From Elysia crispata (taxonomy: Eukaryota; Mollusca; Gastropoda; Plakobranchidae), in NCBI GenBank assembly GCA_033675545.1, contig JAWDGP010006702.1, positions 71,001-135,000 of the forward strand: a DNA stretch of 64,000 nt, read 5' to 3'. The notes under the pieces were generated by a model, which saw only the letters and a program-made list of their open reading frames with translations, did not search any database and was not told where the DNA came from. Positions 1 through 12,453 of this stretch are shown here, piece after piece (within the stretch, counting starts at the first letter, position 1; every line of letters begins with the position of its first letter). The translations under genes were made by a program, and so were the position numbers.

Positions 1-2989
1 TGCCTTCAAGGACACATAATTTCATGTGCAATACAATCTGCATACCCTCAATGCCTTTTCAAATATATCTTTGCTCCAACGAGGTAAAATGTACATAAAA
101 AGTTAGACGTGGCAATGATCAGGCATCTTTAACATATTTTTCCACTACTCATACTGATTGAGCACAATTTCAATTCCAGTAGCAAGTTTGAGTTGGCACG
201 GCTGTGAAATCTTATTGGCATATTTTCACGTGTCTTGGGAAAAAAAGTTTGCCACAAAGTTTTTTCTGTCTACTACATTAACAGAGAATTCTTTGGGAAC
301 ATAATGCATTGTTCTCATTGAATGGTGCAAATCAATTCTCATGAAATTGTCAAAATGGGGAATAGATGAAACCCTGGCTTTGTTTTTGTTTTTGTTATTG
401 GAGCCATCAGACTCTGCTGTTATATAAAGAGCGTTCCATATTTTACCATTGAACCACCACTTTCTTAAATACTCACGATTATCCCTATAGGTTTTTCTTT
501 AGTAAAATGCAGCACTACATGGGGTACTTGTGCATATTAAACATACTTTTTTCTAATAATCTCACTTGATTGATGCACCAGTATGTTTTAGAATGTCTCT
601 CTTAGTTATGATATCCTGTGGCACATATTCATCATACAAACTGTAAGTACCTCAGCAGACTGAAGTCTCTCCTTGAAGCTGTTTCCTATTTCACTGCCTC
701 AACCAGGGCTCTCAATTTAAAATCAAATTTAAGGGGTTGTTTCACCCTTGTGTTTTCTATCTTAAGAGGTATTCAACCCTTATTTTTAAAACCTAAAGGG
801 TCACTGATTTTTGTTCATGAACTAATCCTGGCAAGTAAATAGTATGTCATATTAAAAGTTTTGCATGAACATTGTATACACACACTCACAAGCAAACTAA
901 CTTACACACACTCACATGGGTGCCGATCGTTGAAAATTTGTAGCACCAACAACAAACTTATTTTTTTGCCTGTTTATTGTCGATCTCATATTCACCGATG
1001 TGCAAGCAGTGCAGTGCATGGTATTCTTTTCATCATTGTAGCTCAGCTTCGCAAACTCCTTCAGCCATGCTGCAGGGAAGGTGTAATGGCTCTCTTGCTT
1101 GCTTTTTGCAATCTCTGTCTTCCCCCTTTTCACTTTCTGACTGTTGATTTCCCTGTACTCTGGCTGCTGTTCTTGGCTACTTGCACTCTTTTAGTTTCAA
1201 CCATGAATTGAGCGTCGCCATCTTTATCATATGCAATGAGCAGTGTTTGCAGCAGCCAATGAAATAAGCAGCTCAATCAATGCTATTTTTAGCATCGCTG
1301 TGGACGCTTGTACCTGAGTGCAGCTGGCACACACAAGGCGTGTGTTGTTGGATCTTTGACCAGCCTTTGCCAGAAAGGGGAAGAGGGCAAATGAGACAAG
1401 CCAGACGCATACCACACTTGTTTCAAAGGGTATGCAAACCCGTTGTATAAAATTTTAGACAGTGAATCTCACGCATCATATAAAGATATTAGGGGTAATC
1501 TAAGGCTCTAAGGCCTCAGTGGGAGCCCTGCTCAACTTTCTGTAATACTAGTTATCCTATTAGAGGTTTTTCAGCATGGCATTTGTGTATGCTTTTCTCT
1601 TTAGCAAAGACTAAAAAATGATCTATATATTTCTTGTGTAAATCTTTAAAAAAAATTGCAAGTCTTGTACTAATAAGGTAATTTTCTTGTCTCTTGCTAC
1701 ATTCATGGCTTTGGTGATTTTCCTTTCTGTCCATAGTATTTTCATAATTCCTTTTGCAAACCATATTTCTGCGTCTTTGAACCTCAATTTGTCATTTATA
1801 TTACTTTGTCCACAATTCATAAACATAACACTATAAAATGTTTGATATTATTTTGTTATTTAAAATCTGTGGCACTGATAGTGCACTACATTAATTTTGA
1901 ATAATACTAATTGCAAGGGAAAAAATAGAAACTTTGCAAAACTGGTTATGCCATTTTTTGTTTTGCTTTATATCTGGCATTTGTCAGACAGCAGATCTTA
2001 AATTTGGTGAAATTATTATTTTAGTACTTATTCCATATTTTCTGACAGTACAAACCAGGATTGAAAATGAAAAATGTACAGCCTTTCTTTCCATTATTCT
2101 GAGGTTTGCACTTTATGAACACTGAAGCCATACCAGTTTGATTGTATGATACTGTAAACCTTTGATGCGTGGTTACTAATTGTAACCAAGTTTAATTAAA
2201 GCCAGGTCTGGATAAATTCTCTTCTCATCTCTCATTAATATTTTCTCGCCATCATATCTTCCTCCTAAAATATAACATGGCCTGAGCAAATTATATGCAA
2301 TAGATTTTGCTCATTTAAACCTCAGTAGCTCTCATCTGTTCTCTCAATCAAACCTGTCAATGACAATGATACTTTTCATACAACCACCTTTTCACAGACA
2401 AAGTGTTGTGCTTACCAGGCTGACTCTTCTTGACTTCCTCTTGACACTTCCTGTTCCTGGACTTACTTAAGTGACCAGGTTTAAACCAAAGTGCATGTGA
2501 AGTATATATAAGTAGTATACTCCACACAATTTATGAGACATCTGAGCTAGGCAATCAATGATTATTAGTTACAGTAATAGTAATGAAAGAAATAAGGCCT
2601 CAATAACTATATTACACTGGCTATGGTTGTGTGTACTACAGCTGCAGCGAAAAAAAAATACAGATCCTGCAAGTGTTAAAACTTAATCACAACAGTAAGA
2701 GCAGTGTTGAGGATGGTGGCAGTGATAATGAATTAAAAAAACAAAATTATCTCTCCTTGACTCTGTCCCAGGCTTAGCCTTTCACACATTCATTAAAAAA
2801 AACAAAACTAAATGAATAATAGCACAGAGACATGTTTATGTCCCATGATAAAGATAGATGATCAATGCAAAAACTATAAAGAAATAAATTATTCATCTGG
2901 TAGTACTAGTACTGTTGCTCCACTCATACACTATACACTCATTTTAATTGAAATGTTTTATCAATCTGCATACAAAGGATTCTTAGTTT
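1..2989. other. No gene seen
   Basis: AT-rich non-coding sequence. Open frames are short, in all registers, and match nothing recognised. No tandem or inverted structure stands out. Confidence 0.6.
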
Positions 2990-5900
2990 TTCTAAAAGAT
3001 TTGTCAACTGGCTAAAGTTATAAACAAACATTAAGTATTGCACTTTTTTTTTAACTACCCACAATTTTTTGCTTTAAAAATTTAAGTATTCGCTTCTGAC
3101 TGGTTAGTCAGAACGGAAGCTCAGCCAATCATGCACATGATGACTTTGAAAATGTTCCTAATACGGAGGGAATCAAGCAAAGGTATTTGGTGAATTCAAC
3201 CTGATTCCATAAATACCAAAAGCATTATCTGGAGTCCTCGATACCCTGGCTTCCTATAACACACAATCACTAGTTTGCTTCATTTCTTGAAAATATTTTG
3301 CAAATGTGATGATAGATACACATCCACACTTCCATATATCATCGGCATTTTGTTTATGTAGCCTTCAGCTACAACCTATTTTCCACATGCTCTTCCTGAC
3401 CATCTCAAGTTGCTTTTACATTAGTAATCACTGACTACTCTGTTCTTTTTGTCTATGATCTTCATATTCTTTTCAAAGTGAAAATTTTTCATAGCTCATC
3501 AGATTCTAAAACTTATCAGCAGGATGTCCTCAATTGTAAGTATAAAAAGCAACGAGAATGCAGGCAAGCTCGCCCAATTCTTCACCAATTTTCCTCATTC
3601 TATTTTGGACAAGCTCTTCTTTTTCAGGTCCATTTAGGCTTCTCCAATTCTTTTTGGGATGAGTAGTGTCTATGCGTTTGCGATTCTAAATATTACTGCT
3701 GTGCCAACATTCACTTGTCTTTATGCTGATTCTATCTTCTCAAGGCTATAAAAATGCTGACAAGCTTGCATAGGCAGTTCTGCTGAGGGATATGGCTTTT
3801 CACTCGTATTGCTTAAGCTGGTCAGACTTTGAAGGCATTCTGTATGAGGAACCCATAAAAAATGAATCTTAAAGAGTTGAGTAAAATAAAGGGTAAAACA
3901 AGAGACTGCAACAAGCAGACATCGATTTGGGCCCAAAATGGAGACATGGATTCTGACAATCAACAGCTCAGAAAGGAGGAACAATTCTTTTGCTTTTCAC
4001 AAGTCAATGCTTACACAGTTACACGTAATTTAAAAGAATGCTTTGCCTTGCTGGAAATTGGCATTTATGCTTTTTCAACAGGCTGACACCTCCAGATTCA
4101 AGTTTTCAAAATTGTGAGAATTGGGAATTTCAGTAAGGATATTGCACACTTAACATCTGTGTATGAAACATACAGTCTTGCTTGTTTTGCTGTAATTGTA
4201 AGCAGCAATCAAATAGAAAGCTTAAGCCTTAAGCTAACCGCTTATTTTATTATTGGCTTTAAGATATACCTAATCAATCAATATTTGCTTGCAACAGCTT
4301 TTTCATTTAGGAACATGTTTTTAATCAAAGTGTTCAAATATTCTGCATACTGCCGATTTTGCAGGACACGGGAATGGAAACGTTTATTAGTTTTCTGAAG
4401 GATTTATTAACTGGCTTGAACTTTATACGCCTTCTATGTACTTGAATTTTTTTTATTTGCTTTAAAATATCACATAATGGACACTAACTGGTTAGTTATC
4501 AGAATTAGAGCCTGGGCAATCAAGCAGATTTTGAATTTTGCTTGTACATAAATTTTCCTCACATCAAGCAATCAACAAAAACAAATCTAAAGGTCTTGAA
4601 TGGATTCAACCTGATTTTAAAACAAAATATCCAAAGCATTCTCTGGAGTCCAGATACCATAGCTTCCTAGAAGCACACACACACACAAATCTTTATAGAA
4701 ACAACTTCTGCTTCACCAAAATATTTCAATATTTGGTATTTCTTGAAAATATTTTTGCAAATATAATTACTGAACTGTTAAACGTATCCATACTTCCGTA
4801 TTATACCATTGGCATTTTATTCATGTAGCCATTTGTTTAAACCTATTTTCAACGAGCTGTTTGTCTTTCAAATGGGTTACCATTAACTTCTATGTGAGAA
4901 ATCCTGGTGTCTCCTTGTTGTACTGCTTTCTCTTACTTATCCAATTTACCTTTAGGTTTCAAAATTGCTGGAGCTGTTTTATATACCTAGAAGCTTCACT
5001 TCAACTCAATCTTTAGCGATTTTTATAAAACTTTTCTTCAGCAAGCTAAAAACTCCTTACCTGACTTGATTTTGATTTCACAGTATCCAATCACATATCA
5101 CTCTGTTTATTTTGGTATGATGATCTTCATATTCTTCTCAACTTGAAAGTTTTACGTGGTCTATCATAGTCTAAAACTTGTTAGCTGGATGTCCTCAGTT
5201 GTAAATATTCAGGACAAGGAGAAAGCAGGCAAACTTACAATAGCCGTTCTGCAGAGGGTCATAGCTCTCCACCAATTCTCCTCTAATTATTTTGCAGGAG
5301 CTCTTGTTTTCTGTGTCCCTTTGGGTTACTCTGTTCTTCTTGGGTTGAATATTTTCTTGGCATTTGCATTCTGAATATTTTAGCTATGCAAGCATACAAA
5401 TACTCTGTTCTGGGTATATCTATGTCTTATATTATCTTGCAAAGACAGTTCTGCTAAGGTACTTTCCTTTTTACTTAAATGTTTAAGCTGGTCCAAAGTT
5501 GGAAACTAAACTTTGAAGACATTCTATTTATAAAAGACCATCTCCAAAAAAAAAATGAGTATCTTAAGAATGGGGCAAAAATAATTAAAAGGGTAAAAAA
5601 GGGATTGCAGTAAGCAGACACAGAATTGGTTACAACATGGAGACATGGAATCCAACAATCAACAGCTCAGAAAGGAGGAGCCAGTCTGTTGCTAATCTTC
5701 ACTTAGTCTTGCTCTTTTAGTGATGTTTATAAAACTTTCCATTAACAACAAGCTAATATTTCTGTGGCTGACTTGATTTTGATTTCACTGTATCCAATTG
5801 CATATCACTCTTACTTTCTTTTGGTTTGACTATCTTCATATTCTTTTCTTTAAAGTGAAAGTTTTCTGTAGTGTATCAGTCTAAAAGTTGTTACCTGTAT

Positions 5901-6900
5901 GTCCCCAATTGTAAACATTCAAGGGCAAGCTTGAAAAAAGTTCTGGGAGAGACACAGCTCTTCATTAATTTCCTTTTTTTTTTTGTATGAACTCTTCTTT
6001 TTCATATTTTATTGGCTTCTCTGTTTGTTTTAGGTTGAATGTTTAACCAAGCTTTTTCACTTTAACTATGCCAGAATTCACTACCTTCTGGCTTTATGTC
6101 TTAGTGTTGATTCTATCTTCTCAAAAATGCGGACAAGCTGGTACAGACAATTTGGCTGTGTGACATGACTTTTCACTAACGTTTAGGCTGGTCAAAACTT
6201 GTAAACTTTGAAGACATTCTACATGTAAATAAAACTTTGTAAGATTCTCCCTAAATAAAAAAGTTAAGCAAAATAATCATAGTGTAAAAGACTGCAATAA
6301 GCACAGACCGAACTGGTCACAACATGGAGTCATGGGATCTGACAATCACTGGCTCAGAAAGGAGGACCTTGTTTGTGCTACTCTCAATATTAAGAATGTT
6401 AAACATGTTTTGGAATAATGCTTTCCCTTGCTGAAAACCTATACATGCCTTTCCAAGGTTTTCAAAGTTGAGAGAATTGGGAATTTATAGTAAGATCCAA
6501 TGCATCTCATTGCACACTTTAACTTCTGTGTAAGAACCAAACATTTTTACCTGTGATTTGCTGTGATTCTAAGCAATAGTCGTCACACTATGGCTAAACC
6601 CTAAGCTAACCACTTAAGCTTGAATTGGCTTGGAAATATACCGAATCAATCAATATACTCTTGCAACACCCTTTTCACTGATAAATATGTTTTAATCAAA
6701 ATGCTCAAATATTCTACATACTAGGAATTCTACTTAACAGTGGTGTAGAAACATTTAGTAGTTTATTTCTGATTTTTTTCAACTGGCTACTATTATATCA
6801 AGCATTTGCCTATTTGATTTTCTTTTGCTACTCAACAGTAATTTGCTTTTAAAATTCAAGTATTGGCTTCTAATTGGTTTATGACAATGGAAGCAAATGT
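2990..6900. repeat. Ancient nested tandem triplication, about 1.4-kb unit
   Basis: The same ordered landmarks recur with heavy divergence: AACTGGCT at 3006, 4409 and 6781; TTCAACCTGATT with GGAGTCC at 3196 and 4605; TTTCTTGAAAATATTTT...GCATTTT at 3281 and 4738; TCTTCATATTCTT at 3462, 5122 and 5830; CAACAATC/GACAATCA with CTCAGAAAGGAGGA at about 3953, 5656 and 6340; GAGAATTGGGAATTT at 4116 and 6470. Copy A is about 2990-4400, copy B 4400-5700, copy C 5720-6790 (missing the left part) and the start of a fourth at 6790. No intact coding frame. Confidence 0.8.
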
Positions 6901-8473
6901 TGAGCTTTACTTGTAAATTTTCCTCACTCTCAATTAAGGAAAAACAGCCCCACAGATAGTTAATGTAGACTTGAATGTTTTCAAGCGATTGTAAAATGGG
7001 GAAATTTTCCTGCTAAAGGTTGTATAATGGAGAAATGTTCCTGTTAAAGACTAATGTGCTCAAATTGGCTGCAAATCAATTGCAGGCTTATTGCCGAGCC
7101 TGCGTTTCCAACTTACAATTTGTGTAATGGCCTATGGAAAGGGCGGAAAAGAAGGAAAATATAAATTCCCATGTATCACTTGATTTTTAAACTTTTGTTT
7201 ATGCTGCTTTTTGGGTGTTTTGAATTTTAAAAATATCTCAATTAGTACGCACAAATTGAGAAAAACAGCCTCTTAGATTTTCCAGTGATTTTCAGTTTCA
7301 ATACAGCAAAATTGTAATACATTTTGGGCAGCCTTCTGCTTGAATTTTAACATCAAGTAGCAATTTACATTTATGAAAGTGTTGACTTTATTTTAGTCTT
7401 CCCGTTTCTCTTTTTAGCCTTTTTGGGAGGAAGTTTGAGGTCCAAGCCATCATCGTTTTCACTGTGGGGCAACAAGACAGATGGTTTGGGTGTCATTAGG
7501 TCTCAAAATCTCTGATCTTATTGTTTAGGTAGTTCTACCTTTTTTCACCCTAACCAGGTGGTCATTTTGATTCTAGGAAAGTTGCGTAAGGGGCAGCTTT
7601 GTAGAATTTTTGAGCAATCAAACATGAACTTCTCCCTCCTTGTTGGCTGCAAGCTGTGGAGCTACTGAGCCATTAGCCAGAAAGGGGGAAGTTTTGGTAT
7701 TTCTTGATGCTAACAAAATTGTTGAAGAATATTGATAGCAATGCAGTCCACTGGTGTGAAAAGACAAATTCTTCACCGGCTTCATTGCCATAGGGCTGCA
7801 CCAGGTTCATCAGCCTTGGCTTTACACCTACATTCTTGTAATGTGTTACTTGTTTATCCTACTGTTTGTCCCCAACTCAGTATATTGAAAACATCCCAAC
7901 AGATGCGTCGGCCAAGAAAATGGCCATTTTTACTTCTCTTGCGCTCTGTGCTTTCAATAGGCCTTTCAGTCTGGAAAGTGATGAGCATGCCTCGTTCTGT
8001 TTTGGCTAGCACAACAACATCTAGTTTGATCTTAGAAAGGGACTATTATTGGGCATGAATATCACCCAACCGCTGTCAAAAACTGAAAAGCATGACCAAA
8101 GATCTTTGTTTGCAAGCCCAGGGAGGTTGTTTGAGGCCCAAGTGGTGGAAGGAATGGCTGTTCCATGTTACCTTGATTGTGGTGTAAAATGTGATGTGGG
8201 TGACGGTACTGAAAGGGGTAACACCATGGGCTTCCTTCCTCAGCACTCGGCTCAGCTGTTGTCAAAACTCTCTGATAACTGACAGAATCATTATAGTGCT
8301 GTAATAAGTGAAAAGTACCCATTTTCATAGCAGTAAAAGCCAATAGAATTATTTTTTGAACAAGAACAATACAGAAAGTTAAGCAACAATATATTTAAAA
8401 CACTATTCTAGACTTTTAAGGCAATTATTGTAGTTATTTATTGTAGAGATCTAGCCTAGTTTATCAAAACCAC
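6901..8473. other. No certain gene; weakly coding-like 7.4-8.3 kb
   Basis: A 31-bp imperfect duplication (TGGGGAAATTTTCCTGCTAAAG, split across 6997 and 7028) starts the stretch. 7430-8280 is GC-richer with overlapping frames of 60-108 codons on both strands, none with splice sites or known motifs. It may be an eroded pseudogene or repeat. Confidence 0.4.
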
Positions 8474-8485
8474 GATAAAATACAT

Positions 8486-8532
8486 TTACTTACTTACTTA
8501 CTGCCCTTTTTGCCGTAGGCAATTAGGGCAGC
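8486..8532 (-). mobile_element. Ultra-short (47 bp) retroposon tail insertion
   Basis: Consists only of the same hairpin and AAGT/TAAG tail as the copy at 10591-10861, in reverse orientation, flanked by a perfect 12-bp repeat CGATAAAATACA (8474-8485 and 8533-8544). The hairpin is identical to the other copies. Confidence 0.85.
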
Positions 8533-8544
8533 GATAAAATACAC

Positions 8545-10578
8545 ACTTGTGGAATATAATTCATTTTCTAAGTCTAATTGGATCCTAATTGCAAAAAACT
8601 CGATATCATCATCGAAGAGACCTTTTCTGTCTTACTTTTAAAACATATAAGACTAGCAATTAATAATACTTCAGTCTGATCTCAGATTGCTATCTTTAAG
8701 TAACAGCGACTGATGACATGACGTTTTCCAATTTTAATCTTTTGAACAAAGTTAGGCTAAGCTTAGATAATGGTTAAAATTTTTTTAAAGACTCTTAAAT
8801 TCTCTATGTGTATCTTGATTGCGAGTGAGTTTTATATTTTTAATTACGTAACCAAACCATTAAAACTGTTCACAAAATGGCAACAATTTTTGGTAAGTGG
8901 AAGTTCCCAAAATAAGACATGTATTCATGCACGCAACTTTCATGCTGTAATAAAAATCATAAGAAATGACTTGAAATGACTAAACTACAGTAAAGCGTTA
9001 AAAAAAATTATCTATTTTGTGTAAAAGAGTTAGGAGAAAATTTATCATATATAAACACGGAAGCATAATTATGGTGATGATGGATTTTAGTTAAAAAAAA
9101 AAAATGGAAATGAACCCATCATCAAAACGCAAGATGTTCAGGCATACATTTGTTTATTGTATCTGCACAACTTTCAGTATAGTTATATTCATGCGCACTG
9201 TTTCCCACGGTGCAGATGCGAAAATTTCCTTTCCAGCACTTGATGTATAGAACTCCATGTCGGGTATGATTTTTTTGTTGCGCTGTGACCAAAAAGTACC
9301 AATTTTTCATGTACTTTGAGTCAAATCAGGAATCAACCAATTCTGCGGTTTTCCAAGGCAGTTATACATTTTTGAATGCAGACAGTGAAGGCACAAATTG
9401 TGGCTTGTCTTGCTACAGGGCTCCCTCGTGATGTGACGAATCATACCCTCCACGTTGTACTTGTAGCAATGCCAATCCACTGCCCGCAGACTAGACAAGT
9501 GTTGTTTTTGAACAAGTTTTTTTTATTTTCGTTCACCGCTCTATAAAACTACTAAGACTACTCATTTCGTCTTTGGACAGATAATTTTTTAACATTTCTT
9601 GTGCCATTTTTACTTACATTAGTTTTTGTCCGCATATTTTCTTGTATTTGTCTTTGAAAGACACCCACCTCTCACAATAATGACTCTTGGCATTCAAGAC
9701 GAGCCGGCATGCTAAGCCTTTGGAGTAGCGCTCAAACTGACGTTTGGTTTGTGACGTCACATGGCTAAGAGCACTTCTCTCATTGGCCAAGAGCATGTGA
9801 ACTGGATTAGTCGAGTTCATTTTATTGGATTGTCAATATTTTAATAGTGACTTGCAAAGGGGTGTTCAGGGTATATACATAAATAAAATAGATAGCTATT
9901 GTACTTTAAAACATTAAAATGCTATTAAAACATAAAGTATCCATTCTATTTCTAATAAATTTTTGGAGCAGTTTAGAAACATGACTTTTTTTTAAACAGT
10001 TTTTACTGAAAGCGCTTGGAGTAGTATGATGACTTAACTTTTACCCCCTTTAGTATTCAGTTTAAAATAATCCATTAGTGCATCAACAAAATGGGGACTG
10101 TTCTCCGCTTTCAAAATGAATAGATTTTTTTCTGTTAAGAAAAAAACGTGGCACATTTGCATCTTAACTATGCTTTCGTATGAAGATAATATCTTACCTA
10201 CAAAGTTAGGTTATATTTAATTGGTGGTTTCTAACTATTTGTGTGAGCTAGATCTAGATCTTGGCATCACGGGGAGATTGGAATCTGAGTCAAGTCCTGT
10301 TAAATGTAAAATAAGCGTTCAGTATGACTAATTCAGTAACCAAATACAATATTGTACTCAAAATAACTAACTCATTGAGGCAGGGGTGATTTCTTGAGGA
10401 ATCACCCTATTATTACTATTCTAATTAGGCACATGTACCAAGTCCCACGAAAGCAGGAAGTTGAAGGATAAAAAACGCTCAATGAACACTTATACTCTAT
10501 CATCTCTCTCTCTCTCTCTCTATCTGAAGCAAGCTGCTATGAATTTTCTCCTTTTTTTTTTCTTTTTTTAACATCCTC
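8545..10578. other. No certain gene
   Basis: Minus-strand frames at 9498-9122 (CSKTSHNLCLHCLHSK...) and 9820-9614 have Cys/His content suggestive of an eroded repeat protein, but they break at once and match nothing recognised. The CRE palindrome is at 9751. A short CT run ends at 10521. Confidence 0.4.
9751..9760. promoter_or_regulatory. Full CRE palindrome with nearby CCAAT boxes
   Basis: GTGACGTCAC, a perfect cAMP-response-element palindrome, within 90 bp of two ATTGG words (9781 and 9824, CCAAT on the minus strand) in a locally GC-richer patch. No gene could be tied to it. Confidence 0.35.
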
Positions 10579-10590
10579 AATATGGATAAA

Positions 10591-10861
10591 CTCCTCACGG
10601 ATCATTACCTTGACGAGGTGAGCAAGCTTGCGTGCCTTGATAACCCTGAGAGCTATGCCGGCGAGAGCCTCGTGCTCCTGGTAGGGCCACCCAAGCTGGA
10701 CAGGTCAAAGGATAGAGGCCAGACTAGATACGATCCACCACCCCCTCCCCCTACTTGTAGGTTTAGCATAGGGCTAACAACTCTATCTTGTAAAAATGAT
10801 ATTGTTACAGAAACAGCAAAGCTGCCCTAATTGCCTACGGCAAAAAGGGCAGTAAGTAAGT
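10591..10861 (+). mobile_element. Non-LTR retroposon copy (271 bp) with structured 3' tail
   Basis: Flanked by a perfect 12-bp direct repeat AATATGGATAAA (10579-10590 and 10862-10873), the mark of target-primed insertion. The body is distinctly GC-richer than its surroundings (CTCCTGGTAGGGCCACCC, GGACAGGTCAAAGGATAGAG, a C-rich run). It ends in a two-tier hairpin (CTGCCC...GGGCAG outside, TTGCC...GGCAA inside) and three TAAG-type repeats. No reverse transcriptase and no clear tRNA-like A/B boxes are visible, so it is either a 5'-truncated LINE or a SINE that shares a LINE tail. The 82-codon frame at 10582-10830 is an accident: its MDK start lies in the target duplication. Confidence 0.8.
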
Positions 10862-11159
10862 AATATGGATAAAGAAGCTCTTGTTGAAAAATATGGATGT
10901 CCTGATTCTACAAATAATAGCATCATCATTCAAATGTGTAAGGATGGCTCTAGACTAACGTTACGTGCAGGGGTTTGGGTCGCAAATAATGGCACTTCTT
11001 TCTGTATAGCAAGTGCAGAATGGAAGATTATTCATGCCATCAGCATAATTTATGCATAATCATACAATGCTCATTCTAACAAATTCAGAAACAAAACAAA
11101 AATACAATCTAACCACCTTGGTTGATACTTATGATAAGAACATTTTGGAGGTGGTAACT

Positions 11160-11515
11160 TCAAAAAATACAAAAAAAAAGGACAAAGCGGTAATTTATGC
11201 TAATTTATGCATAAATTAACTAATGCGTATGAATGCTATATTTTTTTAAACGAAGTAAGAAACTAAATGATACATGTATTATAGTTCTGCCTGTAAAATT
11301 TTATGTTATGGAAATTTTTATGTCCTAAATAAAGAAATGTGAGTTTGGACTAGAGGGTAATCTATGCCAATTTATGCAAAAATTGACCCTCAGAAACAAA
11401 ACTGTCATAATTATCTCTGACAAATTATGATTCTACATAAAAAAATACACATGTATGTCAAATTTTATGGAAATATATTGCTAAATAAAGAAATTACGAG
11501 GTTTTAACTTCCTTC
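11160..11515. repeat. Degenerate tandem duplication, about 175 bp
   Basis: GGTAATTTATGCTAATTTATGC...AAATTTTTATG...CTAAATAAAGAAAT (11190-11340) recurs as GGTAATCTATGCCAATTTATGC...ATTTTATGGAAAT...CTAAATAAAGAAAT (11355-11500). An earlier weak match lies near 11045. Confidence 0.65.
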
Positions 11516-12268
11516 ACAGCAAAAAACAAAGCACCAAAAAAAAAGCAAAAAACAAAGCACCAAAAAGCACCATTTATTCCTCTTTACATTATACACATTT
11601 TTGGATTACTTAAATCCTTATAACTTTTTTTTTCTCGACCGATTCTCAAAATTTAAAAAAGTTTTCTTCTTTTGAGAGCAAGCTTTATAACTTCCAATCA
11701 TTAGTAGTTAAATATTACAGCTTTGAAATTTTGGATTGGCATTGAAGTACTTGATAAATTCAGGGCTTCTAAGGAGAGGTTCTTCTTTTTTCATACATCG
11801 TCTATCCTGCTCCCTTATGTGCTCCTGCATCTCTCAATGGACTTCAGAGTTCCCTAACTACTGGGAATGGATATAACCACAGACTGTTCCCTTCTCTACC
11901 TTGAAGGCAGGTAGGGAACCTTGCAAAGTAAAAACTTTTGACGTTTTATGGATACACTCTCTCACATACTCAACAATACAGAGAGGTCTGTTGCATTTCA
12001 AAATTCACAAGTAAAAAAAGTCAGAATTCTGGCTGGCTGGATCTACACTTCTTTGTAGACTTGCATGTGAAATGAACAACAGAAAAAATCAATAAACTTT
12101 TAGAGATTCCCTATTACTGTCCAAGTTGATCAGGATCTAGTTATCACCAAGGGTGATTTGGCATATAAATTCAGATTGAAAGTGGTGGCGTCACTCAGCA
12201 CAGTGTGGGAAATGGATGCTATGATTATTACTGATTCCAAAACGCCCCACTAGTAACAAAATGCTTAC

Positions 12269-12453
12269 CTGACATAAGTCACTGTGGTCAACTGTTTTTC
12301 AATGCTGCTGGTTGAGACGTGATGCTGCAGTTTGTCCCTAATTGGAAATATATTGGCATATTTTACAAGGAGCTTTATTCTCACTTCTTGAGGGAAGGCT
12401 GCTCTTCTTTTTCGACCAAGCACCCATATTCTTGCTGTTGCATCCATGTTCAT
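12269..12453 (-). CDS. Candidate first coding exon, unknown gene
   Basis: Minus-strand ATG at 12453 opens 61 codons (MNMDATARIWVLGRKRRAAF..., LLVKYANIFPIRDKLQHHV) ending two bases before the strong donor CAG|GTAAGC. The basic patch GRKRR is near the start. No next exon was identified and no family is recognised. Confidence 0.25.

Noticed and set aside
7732-8343. Overlapping frames of 77-108 codons on both strands
   Set aside because: No motif, no splice sites, and mutual overlap; kept only as a weak GC-richer patch.
9122-9498. Cys-rich minus-strand frames (SHNLCLHCLHSK)
   Set aside because: Broken within 60 codons and no family recognised; too little to call a pseudogene.
10582-10830. 82-codon frame starting MDKLLTDHYLDEV
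   Set aside because: Start lies in the target duplication and the rest is retroposon body.
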